The notes: generated by a model not told the origin, from the letters alone. A DNA stretch of 64,000 nt from Thermococcus gorgonarius (GCF_002214385.1 NZ_CP014855.1:1610123-1674122); one strand, 5' to 3'; counted from the first letter of the stretch, positions 8,678 through 18,127 are shown. A program made the numbers and translations.

Positions 8678-9922
8678 ATGAACGACTACCTGGGATCGAT
8701 CTTTGAGAAGTACCTTCACGCAAAAAAAATATTCAAGAACAAAGAGGTTCTCCGGCATAGCTACACCCCTAAGGAGCTCCCCCACAGGAAAAAACAGATA
8801 GAGGAGCTTGCTCACATACTTGTCCCTGTTCTCCGTGGTGAAACACCCTCTAATGTCTTTGTCTACGGAAAAACTGGAACCGGAAAAACCGTTACCGTCA
8901 AGTTCGTTACCGAGGAGCTCAAGAAGATTTCTCAAAAGTACAACATTCCAGTTGAGGTCATCTACATCAACTGCGAGATAGTGGACACCCAGTACCGGGT
9001 TCTCGCGAACATAGTTAACTACTTCAAGGCCGAGAGCGGCGTTGAGGTTCCCCTTGTCGGCTGGCCCACAGATGAGGTCTATGCGAAGCTCAAAGAGGTC
9101 ATAGACGCCCGCGAGCGCTTCGTTATTATAGTTCTGGATGAGATAGACAAGCTCATCAAGAAGAGCGGCGATGATATTTTGTATTCCCTTACGAGGATTA
9201 ACACCGAGCTTTCCCGGGCCAAGGTTAGCATAATAGGAATCTCCAACGATCTGAAGTTTAAGGAGTATCTGGATGCCAGGGTTCTTTCTAGCCTCAGTGA
9301 GGAGGAGGTTGTCTTTCCACCCTACGACGCCAACCAGCTTCGTGATATCCTAATGCAACGTGCCAAAGATGCATTTAACGAAGGCGTCCTAGACGATGCT
9401 GTGGTTCCGCTCTGTGCGGCTTTGGCTGCGAGGGAGCACGGTGATGCTAGGCGTGCCCTTGATCTCCTCAGGGTTGCGGGGGAGATAGCCGAGCGAGAGG
9501 GGGCTAGTAAGGTCACCGAGCGGCACGTGTGGCTCGCCCAGGAGAAGATAGAACAGGATACTATGGAAGAGGTCATCAAGACTCTCCCGCTCCACTCCAA
9601 GGTCCTTCTCTATGCCGTGGTTCTCCTCGATGAGAACGGCGACCTGCCCGCGAACACTGGAGATGTTTACTCAGTCTACAAGATGATTTGCGATTACATT
9701 GATCTGGATCCCCTCACTCAGAGGCGCGTTAGCGATCTGATAAACGAACTCGATATGCTGGGAATCATTAACGCTAAGGTCGTTAGTAAAGGACGCTACG
9801 GCAGAACGAAAGAGATCCGCCTAAACGTCGTTCCCCAGAAGGTAAAGAAGATCTTTAGTGGAGAGGACCAGCTCAGGCCTCTTTTGGCAGTCAATCTCTC
9901 CCGTCAGAGGAGGCTGGTATGA
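8678..9922 (+). CDS. orc1: origin recognition/initiator protein Orc1/Cdc6
   Basis: 414-residue AAA+ initiator that binds ORB elements and loads MCM. Walker A GKTGTGKT (about residues 64-71), Walker B VIIVLDEID (about 149-157), sensor 1 region ISNDLKF, sensor 2 region HGDARRALDLLR and a C-terminal winged-helix domain that contacts ORB DNA. A GTG lies at 8669, but GGTGAGGGCC leads to the ATG at 8678 (MNDYLGSIFEKY). Its stop overlaps the start of DP1 (ATGA at 9919-9922), so both are translationally coupled. Origin next door. Confidence 0.95.
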   Translation: MNDYLGSIFEKYLHAKKIFKNKEVLRHSYTPKELPHRKKQIEELAHILVPVLRGETPSNVFVYGKTGTGKTVTVKFVTEELKKISQKYNIPVEVIYINCEIVDTQYRVLANIVNYFKAESGVEVPLVGWPTDEVYAKLKEVIDARERFVIIVLDEIDKLIKKSGDDILYSLTRINTELSRAKVSIIGISNDLKFKEYLDARVLSSLSEEEVVFPPYDANQLRDILMQRAKDAFNEGVLDDAVVPLCAALAAREHGDARRALDLLRVAGEIAEREGASKVTERHVWLAQEKIEQDTMEEVIKTLPLHSKVLLYAVVLLDENGDLPANTGDVYSVYKMICDYIDLDPLTQRRVSDLINELDMLGIINAKVVSKGRYGRTKEIRLNVVPQKVKKIFSGEDQLRPLLAVNLSRQRRLV

Positions 9923-11988
9923 TGCTCGTTGAAGATTTAATCAAAAACCGCTACCTGATAACTCCTCCGGCTTACTACCTTCTTGAGCCGCACTATAAGA
10001 AAGACTTCACCTTGGCAGAGCTCATTAAGTTTGCCAAATCCGCCGGGACATTCGTAATCGACCTGACTCTTGCAGAGGAATTTCTTAAGGAGAAGGGTTT
10101 GATTTCCGGTGGAGCTACTGAGGAGATAGAAAACGAAGAATCTCAAATGGAAGAAGAAACGGGGGAACTTACATCTGTATCATCTCGAGATATTTCTTTA
10201 TCTCAGCCAGACAGCGTTTTGCAGGCTTCAGAATCTTCCCCCAATGAAGACTCCACTGGCGAAGTGGGGGGTTATATTTCCACTGGAAAACCCTTACAAT
10301 CTGGGACTTTTGGTACCTCTTCTGAAGTTTTGGAGGCTTATGAAGACCAAAATTATGGGGGGGAGAGTTTTGTTTCCACTGGAATTGAGGACACCGAAAA
10401 CCTGCACGAAGATGCCGTGGATGGTGAAATCAGTGAGGACGTTCCAGTGGAAATCCCTGAGGAAGATGATGAAGATGAAGTTCTGCTGGAGCCCGAGCCT
10501 GAAAACGAGTACCTTGATTATTCAAACGGTGAAAACGGGAATGGCGATACTAGTCCAAGGATCGTCTACGGTGACTACGGAATTCCCATAGCCTATGTCG
10601 AGGAGGAGGTTCCCGAGGAGGAGACCAAGTCATACTCGGTATACTCTGACGTTCAAATAACCCCCAAGGAGAACTTTCACTACCTTGCTGCAAAGATCGA
10701 GGGGGATTACGCCGTTGTTTTCGACGTGAAAAACGTTAAGCTGAACCCGCCAAAGGCTAAAAACGCCTCTGGAAAAGAGGGGGAACTTCTGGTTGAGGCT
10801 TATCGCTCAATGTTCATATCCCGCCTCAGGAAGATGAGGCGCATCTTCCGGGAGAACCCCGAAATAGGTGGTATCATAGACATTGGAAAGCTGAGCTATA
10901 TTCGGCCAGATGGTGAGATAACCGTTGTTGGGCTTGTGAACTCAAAAAAAGAAACCTCAAAGGGCTACGTTTTGGAGATAGAAGATGCCACAGGCACGGT
11001 AAAGGTTTTCGTAAACAGGGATCGTGAGGATTCCAAGAAGGTAATGGAGATCATGCACGACTCGGTTATAGCAGTTACCGGCAGGTACTCTGGCAGGGGG
11101 ATGATCTTTGCCGAGAGAATTTATCTCCCTGATGTCCCCAAGTTCCGCAGAAAGCATGAGCCTCTAAAAGAGAAGGTCTATGCAGTTCTTTTGAGTGATA
11201 TCCACGTTGGTTCCAAAAAGTTCTGTGAGGAGGCCTTCATTAAGTTCCTCGACTGGTTAAACGGTGACGTCGAAAACGAGGCCCATGCCGAGCTCGTCAG
11301 CAGGATAAAGTACATGATCCTTGGTGGAGACGTTGTGGACGGCATCGGCATCTACCCCGGACAGTACGATGAGCTGGCAATACCTGATATCTTTGACCAG
11401 TACGAGGCTTTGGCTAACCTCCTTCGGAACGTTCCCAAGCATATCCATATGTTCATCGGGCCCGGTAACCACGACGCGGCCAGGACTGCCCTTCCTCAGC
11501 CCGGTTTCTATGAGGAGTACGCGAGGCCCATTTTCAGGCTTAAAAACGCCACTATAATAAGCAATCCTGCTGTGATAAGGCTCCACGGAAGGGACTTCCT
11601 CGTTGCTCACGGTAGAGGAATAGAAGACGTTGTCAATGAGATCCCCAACAGAAGTCACCACAGGCCTGCTGAGGCGATGGTGAACCTCCTAAAACTCCGC
11701 CATCTGGCACCAACCTTTGGAGGGAAGGTTCCCATAGCCCCTGATCCTGATGATCTGCTGGTCATTGAGAGTGTTCCTGATCTTTTCCAGGCCGGCCACG
11801 TTCATGTTATGGAATACCGTATCTACAACGGTGTTTTTGTGATAAACAGCGGAACCTGGCAGGCCCAGACCGAGTTCCAGAAGATGGTGAACATAGTCCC
11901 AACTCCGGCCCGGGTTCCGATAATAGATGTAGAAACCGCCCGTTTGAGGGCTGTAATCCGGTTTGACCAGTTCTGTGAGGGGGTTTGA
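9919..11988 (+). CDS. polB: DNA polymerase D small subunit DP1 (3'-5' exonuclease)
   Basis: 689 residues. DP1 is the Mre11-like proofreading subunit of archaeal polymerase D. N-terminal helical domain (YLITPPAYYLL), then an acidic, low-complexity linker of about 200 residues, an OB fold (GEITVVGLV...TGTVKVFV) and a calcineurin-like phosphoesterase with LLSDIHVGS (about 425), GGDVVDG (about 469), GPGNHD (about 514), VAHGRG and GHVHV (about 627). All metal ligands seem present. Two adjacent ATGs at 9919 and 9922; the first overlaps the orc1 stop. The linker DNA contains four ORB-like motifs. Normally DP2 follows directly; here an R-M pair intervenes. Confidence 0.95.
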   Translation: MMLVEDLIKNRYLITPPAYYLLEPHYKKDFTLAELIKFAKSAGTFVIDLTLAEEFLKEKGLISGGATEEIENEESQMEEETGELTSVSSRDISLSQPDSVLQASESSPNEDSTGEVGGYISTGKPLQSGTFGTSSEVLEAYEDQNYGGESFVSTGIEDTENLHEDAVDGEISEDVPVEIPEEDDEDEVLLEPEPENEYLDYSNGENGNGDTSPRIVYGDYGIPIAYVEEEVPEEETKSYSVYSDVQITPKENFHYLAAKIEGDYAVVFDVKNVKLNPPKAKNASGKEGELLVEAYRSMFISRLRKMRRIFRENPEIGGIIDIGKLSYIRPDGEITVVGLVNSKKETSKGYVLEIEDATGTVKVFVNRDREDSKKVMEIMHDSVIAVTGRYSGRGMIFAERIYLPDVPKFRRKHEPLKEKVYAVLLSDIHVGSKKFCEEAFIKFLDWLNGDVENEAHAELVSRIKYMILGGDVVDGIGIYPGQYDELAIPDIFDQYEALANLLRNVPKHIHMFIGPGNHDAARTALPQPGFYEEYARPIFRLKNATIISNPAVIRLHGRDFLVAHGRGIEDVVNEIPNRSHHRPAEAMVNLLKLRHLAPTFGGKVPIAPDPDDLLVIESVPDLFQAGHVHVMEYRIYNGVFVINSGTWQAQTEFQKMVNIVPTPARVPIIDVETARLRAVIRFDQFCEGV
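10251..10457. promoter_or_regulatory. cluster of four ORB-like motifs inside the DP1 linker
   Basis: CTCCACTGGCG (10251), TTTCCACTGGAAAA (10277-10290), GTTTCCACTGGAATT (10372-10386) and GTTCCAGTGGAAATCCC (10441-10457). The three better copies have the perfect dyad TTCCASTGGAA. They encode Ser-Thr-Gly or Val-Pro-Val-Glu in the disordered linker, where protein constraints are weak. Confidence 0.5.
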
Positions 11989-11996
11989 TGATAAAG

Positions 11997-12004
11997 ATTT
12001 AAAT
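11997..12004 (+). promoter_or_regulatory. TATA box for the R-M pair
   Basis: ATTTAAAT in the 55-bp gap after the DP1 stop, about 26 nt before a likely transcript start near 12028 and 40 nt before the methyltransferase ATG. It gives the inserted pair its own promoter inside the replication operon. Confidence 0.45.
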
Positions 12005-12043
12005 CTCCATAGAGGAGAGAGCTTGGATGGGGGGTTGTGAAAA

Positions 12044-13342
12044 ATGGAAAATACGCAGGCTTTGATAGATATTATGGCGTGGATAACCGAAGGGGAATAT
12101 ACTTCAAATGAACTAAGACTTTTTGAGGATGCAAGACAGTTATATGAGCTTCAACTTGCTAAAATGGAATTTCTGAACTTCTCCACGAATCTTGATGAGT
12201 TCATTAAAAGAACAGCCTACTTCGAAGAAGTTCTCGGCAAGAAAAGCTGGCACTATTATATTAGCTCTGTGAAAGGGAAGGGCCAAATAGGGCATACTAA
12301 TCAATACATGACCCATTGGTTTTACCCATATAAGGGCAAGTTCCACGGACAGATGGTTAAGGCCCTTATAAACTTTGCAAACGCTCGGAATTCAGATGTA
12401 GTTCTTGATCCATACCTTGGCTCTGGAACCACCCTCATAGAAAGCTCTCTCTTGGGTCTCCCGGGTAAGGGCGTTGAAATAAACCCTGCCCTTGCCATAA
12501 TTTCCCAGATAAAACTCGATTCCTTGGGTATTTCGTATCCGGATCTCTCCAATGTGTTAACCCCGGCTTTGGTGAACGAAGCCTTTAAGTATTTTAAAAA
12601 TCTCAAAGTCCAGCCCAATTCAATAAAACCAACTGTTGAAGAGCACCTTAACGCAAGGGAACTTCTTGAATTGCTTTGGGATTCGTATTTTCCCAGATCC
12701 CCGCTTCACGAACTTCCTTTTGAGTGGCGTAACTTTCTAATGCTGGTATATCTTCACGCACTTTCCGACTATACCTATCTAAAGGGGACCCGAAAGGAGA
12801 AATCCCTCCAGGAGTTCTTCCATGAGGATCTTCAAGAATACCTCAGAACGATTGAAGGTACTTACAATGTTATACATAAGCTTGGTATAGAGCTTGGCGA
12901 TTACGACATCACAATCGGCTCGACACTCAGTCTTCCTTATCCCGATGAGAGCATTAAGGCAATAGTTACCTCACCTCCCTATAGCATTGCACTAGACTAC
13001 ATTAAGAATGACGAACACCTTTTGAAATACTTTGGAATAGATATCAGCGCTCTGAGAGATCAGATGATAGGTTTAAGGGGCAAGGGCAAAGAAAAGCTCG
13101 TGCTGTACGAGAGGGATTTACAGCGCAGTATTGAGGAGATGATCAGGGTTTTAAAACCTGGAGGTTGGGCTGTTATAGTTCTGGGTGACATAAGCATTAA
13201 CGGAACACGCACGAACTTTAAAGACAAGATACTTAACTGGGGTGCCGAACTTGGTTGTTCCGAAGTCTTTGCCCTTGAAAGGGCAATTCTTGGAGGATTC
13301 GCCAGGCTTAGATTTGAGTATCTAATCTTCCTGAGGAAGTGA
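12044..13342 (+). CDS. type II DNA methyltransferase, probable N4-cytosine type
   Basis: 432 residues. SAM-binding motif I is LDPYLGSGTT (about 121-130) followed by GVEINP (motif II), and the catalytic motif is TSPPYSIALDY (about residue 307). SPPY is typical of N4-cytosine methylases. The late RVLKPGGWAVIVLGD matches motif VI-VII. The order I before IV differs from classic beta-class enzymes. The gene directly downstream encodes a restriction endonuclease candidate 4 bp away, so this is the protecting half of an R-M system. The pair lies between the two DNA polymerase D genes. The target sequence cannot be read from the gene. Confidence 0.85.
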   Translation: MENTQALIDIMAWITEGEYTSNELRLFEDARQLYELQLAKMEFLNFSTNLDEFIKRTAYFEEVLGKKSWHYYISSVKGKGQIGHTNQYMTHWFYPYKGKFHGQMVKALINFANARNSDVVLDPYLGSGTTLIESSLLGLPGKGVEINPALAIISQIKLDSLGISYPDLSNVLTPALVNEAFKYFKNLKVQPNSIKPTVEEHLNARELLELLWDSYFPRSPLHELPFEWRNFLMLVYLHALSDYTYLKGTRKEKSLQEFFHEDLQEYLRTIEGTYNVIHKLGIELGDYDITIGSTLSLPYPDESIKAIVTSPPYSIALDYIKNDEHLLKYFGIDISALRDQMIGLRGKGKEKLVLYERDLQRSIEEMIRVLKPGGWAVIVLGDISINGTRTNFKDKILNWGAELGCSEVFALERAILGGFARLRFEYLIFLRK

Positions 13343-13346
13343 TATC

Positions 13347-14141
13347 ATGAAGGAGGTTACTAAAGAAAAAATTTGGACGTATCTTGAGGGATTCATGCAG
13401 GGTCTTATCAACAAATATGATCCTCAGGTTATCAAGGATGAGGTTCTCGAAAGAGCACTCTTCGATCCGGATAAAGGAAACTATAAGCCGTTCCATATGG
13501 CTCTGATTCCCAAAGAACTTCTTCGCATTCAAAGTTTCTTCAGGTCATTTTCAACTTCACTTGGACAGGGTGTTTTTGAGTACATAGCTAAGATTATCGC
13601 GGAAGATAGCGGCAGATGGGAAGTTGTAAAGCGGAATTCAGCTTTTGAGGCAACAGCTTCCCCGAATGTGGAAAGTTTTGTTGACAGGTTTCTTGAGGAT
13701 GTTGCCACTGGTCAAATAAAACCATATCCGGTGAACATGCCAAAACCCGAAGATACATCCACCAAGAAAATTGTTGTTGATCTTTATCTCTACGATGGAA
13801 AAACCCACTATTTCATTGAAATCAAGTCGCCCAAGCCCAATAAGGACCAAACAAGGCGGACCAAGGAAAAGTTTTTGTATCTCCTTGCAACGTACCCCAA
13901 CTCAAAAACCTACTATGGAATGCCCTATAACCCGTTTGGAGAAGAAAAGTCCCGGTATAGGTGGAGTTTTACAAGCATGTATTTTGATCTTCAGAATGAA
14001 GTTTTAATCGGATCCGAATTCTGGGATTTCATTGGTGGGCCCGAGACGTATAATGAGCTCCTTGAATTGTTTAAAGAATTTGGCGATGAAAAAGGAAAGG
14101 AAATAACGGGCAGGCTTATCCGGGCTCATTCCGGAGGGTGA
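13347..14141 (+). CDS. type II restriction endonuclease, possibly TdeIII/MjaII-like
   Basis: 264 residues, PD-(D/E)XK style nuclease core: IVVDLYLYDGKTHYFIEIKS, with D145 and E158-x-K160, followed by PKPNKDQTRRTKEK. I recall this arrangement from the TdeIII/MjaII family (GGNCC cutters), but that assignment is not verified. It starts 4 bp after the methyltransferase stop, with AGTGAT before the ATG. The last codons (TCC-GGA-GGG-TGA) create the ribosome binding site of DP2, 6 nt from its ATG. It thus sits exactly flush with the DP2 gene. Confidence 0.75.
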   Translation: MKEVTKEKIWTYLEGFMQGLINKYDPQVIKDEVLERALFDPDKGNYKPFHMALIPKELLRIQSFFRSFSTSLGQGVFEYIAKIIAEDSGRWEVVKRNSAFEATASPNVESFVDRFLEDVATGQIKPYPVNMPKPEDTSTKKIVVDLYLYDGKTHYFIEIKSPKPNKDQTRRTKEKFLYLLATYPNSKTYYGMPYNPFGEEKSRYRWSFTSMYFDLQNEVLIGSEFWDFIGGPETYNELLELFKEFGDEKGKEITGRLIRAHSGG

Positions 14142-14147
14142 GCAAAT

Positions 14148-17100
14148 ATGGAACTCTACTCTCCCGAAATGAAGGCCTACTTTGAATCCCTCCAGCGTGA
14201 GATTGACCGGGCCTACGAGATAGCGAGAAAGGCTCGCTCTCAGGGCAAGGACCCCAGCCTGGACGTTGAGGTTCCTCAGGCGACTGACATGGCCGGCCGT
14301 GTTGAGAGCCTTGTTGGCCCTCCAGGCGTTGCCGAGCGCATAAGAGAGCTGGTTAGGGAGTACGGGAAAGAGATAGCCGCCTTGAAGATCGTGGATGAGA
14401 TAATCGATGGTAAGTTCGGTGATTTCGGGAGCAAAGAGAAATACGCGGAACAGGCAGTAAGAACCGCCCTCGCGATCCTTACGGAGGGAATAGTTTCTGC
14501 CCCGCTTGAGGGAATAGCCGACGTTAAAATAAAACGCAACGAGTGGGCCGACAACAGCGAATACCTTGCCCTCTATTACGCCGGTCCGATAAGGAGCTCC
14601 GGCGGAACCGCCCAAGCGTTGAGCGTCCTCGTCGGAGACTACGTTCGCAAAAAGCTCGGCCTCGATCGCTTCAAGCCGAGTGAAAAGCATATAGAGCGAA
14701 TGGTGGAAGAGGTAGACCTCTACCACAGGGCCGTTACGAGGTTGCAATATCACCCGGAGGCCGATGAGGTAAGGCTCGCCATGAGAAACATCCCGATAGA
14801 GATAACGGGCGAAGAAACTGACAAAGTCGAGGTCTCTCACAGAAACGTCCCCGGGGTTGAAACAAACCACCTGCGCGGCGGTGCGATACTGGTTCTGGCC
14901 GAGGGTGTTCTCCAGAAGGCGAAGAAGCTCGTCAAGTACATAGACAAGATGGGAATCGAGGGCTGGGACTGGATAAAGGAATTCGTAGAAGCTAAGGAAA
15001 AGGGCAAGGCTGAAGAAAAGCCCTCTACCGATTCCAAGGCCGAGGAAGCTGGTAAAGAGGAAGTTAAGGAGAAGGTCGAGAAGGGCTTTTATTACGAACT
15101 CTACGAGCGCTTTAAAGCCAACATTGCGCCCAACAAGAAGTACACAAAGGAAATAATAGGTGGGAGACCACTCTTTGCCGAGCCTTCCACCAACGGTGGC
15201 TTCCGCCTTCGCTATGGCCGCTCCCGCGTCAGCGGCTTCGCCACTTGGAGCGTTAACCCGGCAACCATGCTCATCCTCGACGAGTTCATAGCTATCGGGA
15301 CTCAGATGAAGACTGAAAGGCCGGGTAAGGGCTGTATAGTCACTCCTGCGACAACCGTTGAGGGGCCGGTTGTAAAGCTCAAGAACGGCTCCGTGGTTAA
15401 AGTTGATGACTATGAGACGGCTCTTAAGGTGAGGAACGAGGTTGAGGAGATCCTCTACGTTGGCGATGCCTTAGTTAACTTCGGTGACTTCGTTGAGAAC
15501 AACCAAACGCTCCTCCCTGCAAACTACGTCGAGGAGTGGTGGATTCAGGAGCTTGCCAAGGCCATAGAAGAAATCTACGAGATTGAATTGAGACCGTTTG
15601 AGGATAACCCACGTGAGGCCGTTGAAGAGGCCTCGGAGTACATCGAGGTCAGCCCGGATTTCCTCTGGAACCTCCTCCGCGATCCGCTCCGCGTTAGACC
15701 CAGCGTTGAGGAGGCTATCCATCTGTCGAAGGTCCTTGACATACCGTTCCATCCCTACTACACCCTTTACTGGAACACCCTCAAACCTGAAGAGGTCGAG
15801 GAGCTTCAAAAAGCCCTTTTGAACGCTCAAATCGAGTGGGACGAGTTCAGAAAGAACAAGTTCGCGAGGAAAGTCATACTCGACAACGACCCCCGGATCA
15901 AGCGCTACCTCGAGCTTTTGGGTCTCCCGCACAGGCTTGAGCGCACAGAAGACCGGAAAAAGGTCATCGTAATCGATTACCCGTGGGCTGCAGCCCTGCT
16001 AACTCCTCTCGGCAATCTCGAGTGGGAGTTCAGGGCAAAGCCCTTCTTTACCGTCATCGACATAATCAACGAAAACAACAGGATAAAACTCAGGGATAGG
16101 GGAATAAGCTGGATCGGTGCCAGAATGGGCAGGCCGGAGAAGGCCAAGGAGAGGAAGATGAAGCCGCCGGTTCAGGTGCTCTTCCCGATAGGCCTCGCCG
16201 GAGGCTCGAGCAGGGACATCAAGAAGGCCGCCGAAGAGGGAAAGGTAGCGAGCGTCGAGATAGCCTTCTTCAAGTGCCCCAACTGCGGCCACGTTGGGCC
16301 GGAGCACCTCTGCCCCCGCTGCGGAACGCGGAAGGAACTCCTCTGGCACTGTCCCAAGTGCAACGTGGATTATCCGGAGAGTGAAGCCGAAGGTTTTGAC
16401 TTCCGCTGTCCTAAGTGTGGAATCGAGCTCAAACCCTACGCGAGGAGGACGATAAAGCCGTCAGAACTGCTCAGACAGGCCATGGACAATGTGAAAGTCT
16501 ACGGCGTAGACAGGCTTAAAGGCGTCCAGGGCATGACTTCGGGCTACAAAATGGCCGAGCCTCTGGAGAAGGGCCTCCTCAGGGCGAAGAATGACGTCTA
16601 CGTGTTCAAAGACGGTACAATCCGCTTCGATGCCACAGACGCGCCGATAACCCACTTTAAGCCCAAGGAAATAGGCACGAGCGTTGAGAAGCTCCGCGAA
16701 CTCGGTTACACTCACGACTTCGAGGGGAAGCCTCTCGAGAGGGACGACCAGATACTGGAACTCAAAGTCCAGGACGTTATCCTCCCCTACGAGGCTGGAA
16801 GATACCTTCTCAAGGTGGCGCGCTTTGTTGATGACCTCCTTGAGAAGTTCTACGGCCTGCCGAGGTTCTATAACGCGGAAAAGATGGAGGACTTGATAGG
16901 ACATCTCGTTATAGGCTTGGCGCCGCACACTTCAGCTGGAATCATCGGCAGGATCATAGGCTTCTCCGACGTTTTGGTAGGTTATGCCCATCCGTATTAT
17001 CATGCGGCAAAGAGGAGGAACTGCGATGGAGACGAAGACGCTGTAATGCTCCTCCTCGATGCTCTCCTTAACTTCAGCAAGTACTACCTCCCAGAGAAGC

Positions 17101-18062
17101 GCGGCGGGAAGATGGACGCGCCCCTGGTTGTCACGACGAGGCTTGACCCGCGCGAGGTTGACAGTGAGGTTCACAACATGGACGTCGTCCGTTACTATCC
17201 CCTTGAGTTCTATCAGGCAACTTACGAGCTGAAATCTCCGAAGGAGGTAAAAGTAATCGAGCGCGTCGAGGACAGGCTTGGTAAACCCGAGATGTATGAG
17301 GGCATAAAGTTCACCCACGACACCGATGACATTGGCTTAGGGCCAAAAATGAGCCTCTACAAACAGCTCGGCGACATGGTCGAGAAGGTTGAGAGACAGC
17401 TGGCACTCGCCGAGAGGATAAGGGCTGTTGATGAGCACCACGTTGCCGAGACGATAATCAACTCCCATCTCGTCCCGGACCTTAGGGGCAACCTCAGGAG
17501 TTTCACGAGGCAGGAGTTCCGCTGTGTGAAGTGCAACACGAAGTACCGGAGGCCGCCTTTGACCGGAAAGTGCCCCAAGTGTGGGGGTAAAGTAGTTCTG
17601 ACAGTAAGCAAGGGTGCGATAGAGAAGTATCTGCCAACTGCAAAGATGCTCGTTACGAAATACAACGTTAAGGACTACACCAGGCAGAGGATATGCATAA
17701 CCGAGAAGGACATAAAGACGCTCTTCGAGAACGTCTTTCCGGAGAGGCAGAGGACGCTCATGGGCTTCTCTGCTGACGTCTGCGAAAAGATGATAAAAAC
17801 GCGGACTGGCAGCTCGAACGGAACCAATGGCTACCTCGACGAGTTCAACGGAAAGAACGGAAACGCCTCAAAAGAGAGAAAGTCCACGGACAAAGATGGT
17901 GGAAGTGTAAAGTCTTCAAAAAGCTCTGAAAGAAAAACAACATCTCACCCCAGCTCTGGAAAGACTTCCGCTAAGGGCCGTACTCAAGAGAAGAAGGATG
18001 GGAGTAAAAGCAAAAAGAAAAGGGGGAAGGGAATTAGCCTTGATGAATTCTTCGGTTCGTGA
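14148..18062 (+). CDS. polC: DNA polymerase D large subunit DP2
   Basis: 1304 residues, catalytic subunit of polymerase D with an RNA-polymerase-like two-barrel core. Recognisable segments are YYAGPIRSSGGTAQAL near the N-terminus, a Zn site around residue 709 (CPNCGHVGPEHLCPRCG), KKRRNCDGDEDAV-type catalytic loop with D960 and D962, and a C-terminal Zn site near 1125 (CVKCNTKY...CPKCGGK). The C-terminal tail after about 1230 is low complexity, Ser/Lys rich, and ends in GISLDEFFGS, a PCNA-binding peptide. No intein interrupts it, unlike several Pyrococcus DP2 genes. GGAGGGTGA precedes the ATG. Confidence 0.95.
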   Translation: MELYSPEMKAYFESLQREIDRAYEIARKARSQGKDPSLDVEVPQATDMAGRVESLVGPPGVAERIRELVREYGKEIAALKIVDEIIDGKFGDFGSKEKYAEQAVRTALAILTEGIVSAPLEGIADVKIKRNEWADNSEYLALYYAGPIRSSGGTAQALSVLVGDYVRKKLGLDRFKPSEKHIERMVEEVDLYHRAVTRLQYHPEADEVRLAMRNIPIEITGEETDKVEVSHRNVPGVETNHLRGGAILVLAEGVLQKAKKLVKYIDKMGIEGWDWIKEFVEAKEKGKAEEKPSTDSKAEEAGKEEVKEKVEKGFYYELYERFKANIAPNKKYTKEIIGGRPLFAEPSTNGGFRLRYGRSRVSGFATWSVNPATMLILDEFIAIGTQMKTERPGKGCIVTPATTVEGPVVKLKNGSVVKVDDYETALKVRNEVEEILYVGDALVNFGDFVENNQTLLPANYVEEWWIQELAKAIEEIYEIELRPFEDNPREAVEEASEYIEVSPDFLWNLLRDPLRVRPSVEEAIHLSKVLDIPFHPYYTLYWNTLKPEEVEELQKALLNAQIEWDEFRKNKFARKVILDNDPRIKRYLELLGLPHRLERTEDRKKVIVIDYPWAAALLTPLGNLEWEFRAKPFFTVIDIINENNRIKLRDRGISWIGARMGRPEKAKERKMKPPVQVLFPIGLAGGSSRDIKKAAEEGKVASVEIAFFKCPNCGHVGPEHLCPRCGTRKELLWHCPKCNVDYPESEAEGFDFRCPKCGIELKPYARRTIKPSELLRQAMDNVKVYGVDRLKGVQGMTSGYKMAEPLEKGLLRAKNDVYVFKDGTIRFDATDAPITHFKPKEIGTSVEKLRELGYTHDFEGKPLERDDQILELKVQDVILPYEAGRYLLKVARFVDDLLEKFYGLPRFYNAEKMEDLIGHLVIGLAPHTSAGIIGRIIGFSDVLVGYAHPYYHAAKRRNCDGDEDAVMLLLDALLNFSKYYLPEKRGGKMDAPLVVTTRLDPREVDSEVHNMDVVRYYPLEFYQATYELKSPKEVKVIERVEDRLGKPEMYEGIKFTHDTDDIGLGPKMSLYKQLGDMVEKVERQLALAERIRAVDEHHVAETIINSHLVPDLRGNLRSFTRQEFRCVKCNTKYRRPPLTGKCPKCGGKVVLTVSKGAIEKYLPTAKMLVTKYNVKDYTRQRICITEKDIKTLFENVFPERQRTLMGFSADVCEKMIKTRTGSSNGTNGYLDEFNGKNGNASKERKSTDKDGGSVKSSKSSERKTTSHPSSGKTSAKGRTQEKKDGSKSKKKRGKGISLDEFFGS

Positions 18063-18127
18063 GGTTTCCTTATTCGTTTTGGTTTATCTGCGATAGGCAT
18101 ATATACCATAAAATCACATTCTTTTTG

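Noticed and set aside
13308..13532. Minus-strand frame over the methylase/endonuclease junction
   Set aside because: Shadow frame; the plus strand has two coupled genes with clear motifs.
14148..18062. Possible intein in DP2 (and in radA)
   Set aside because: Both proteins read through without insertion and have normal length.
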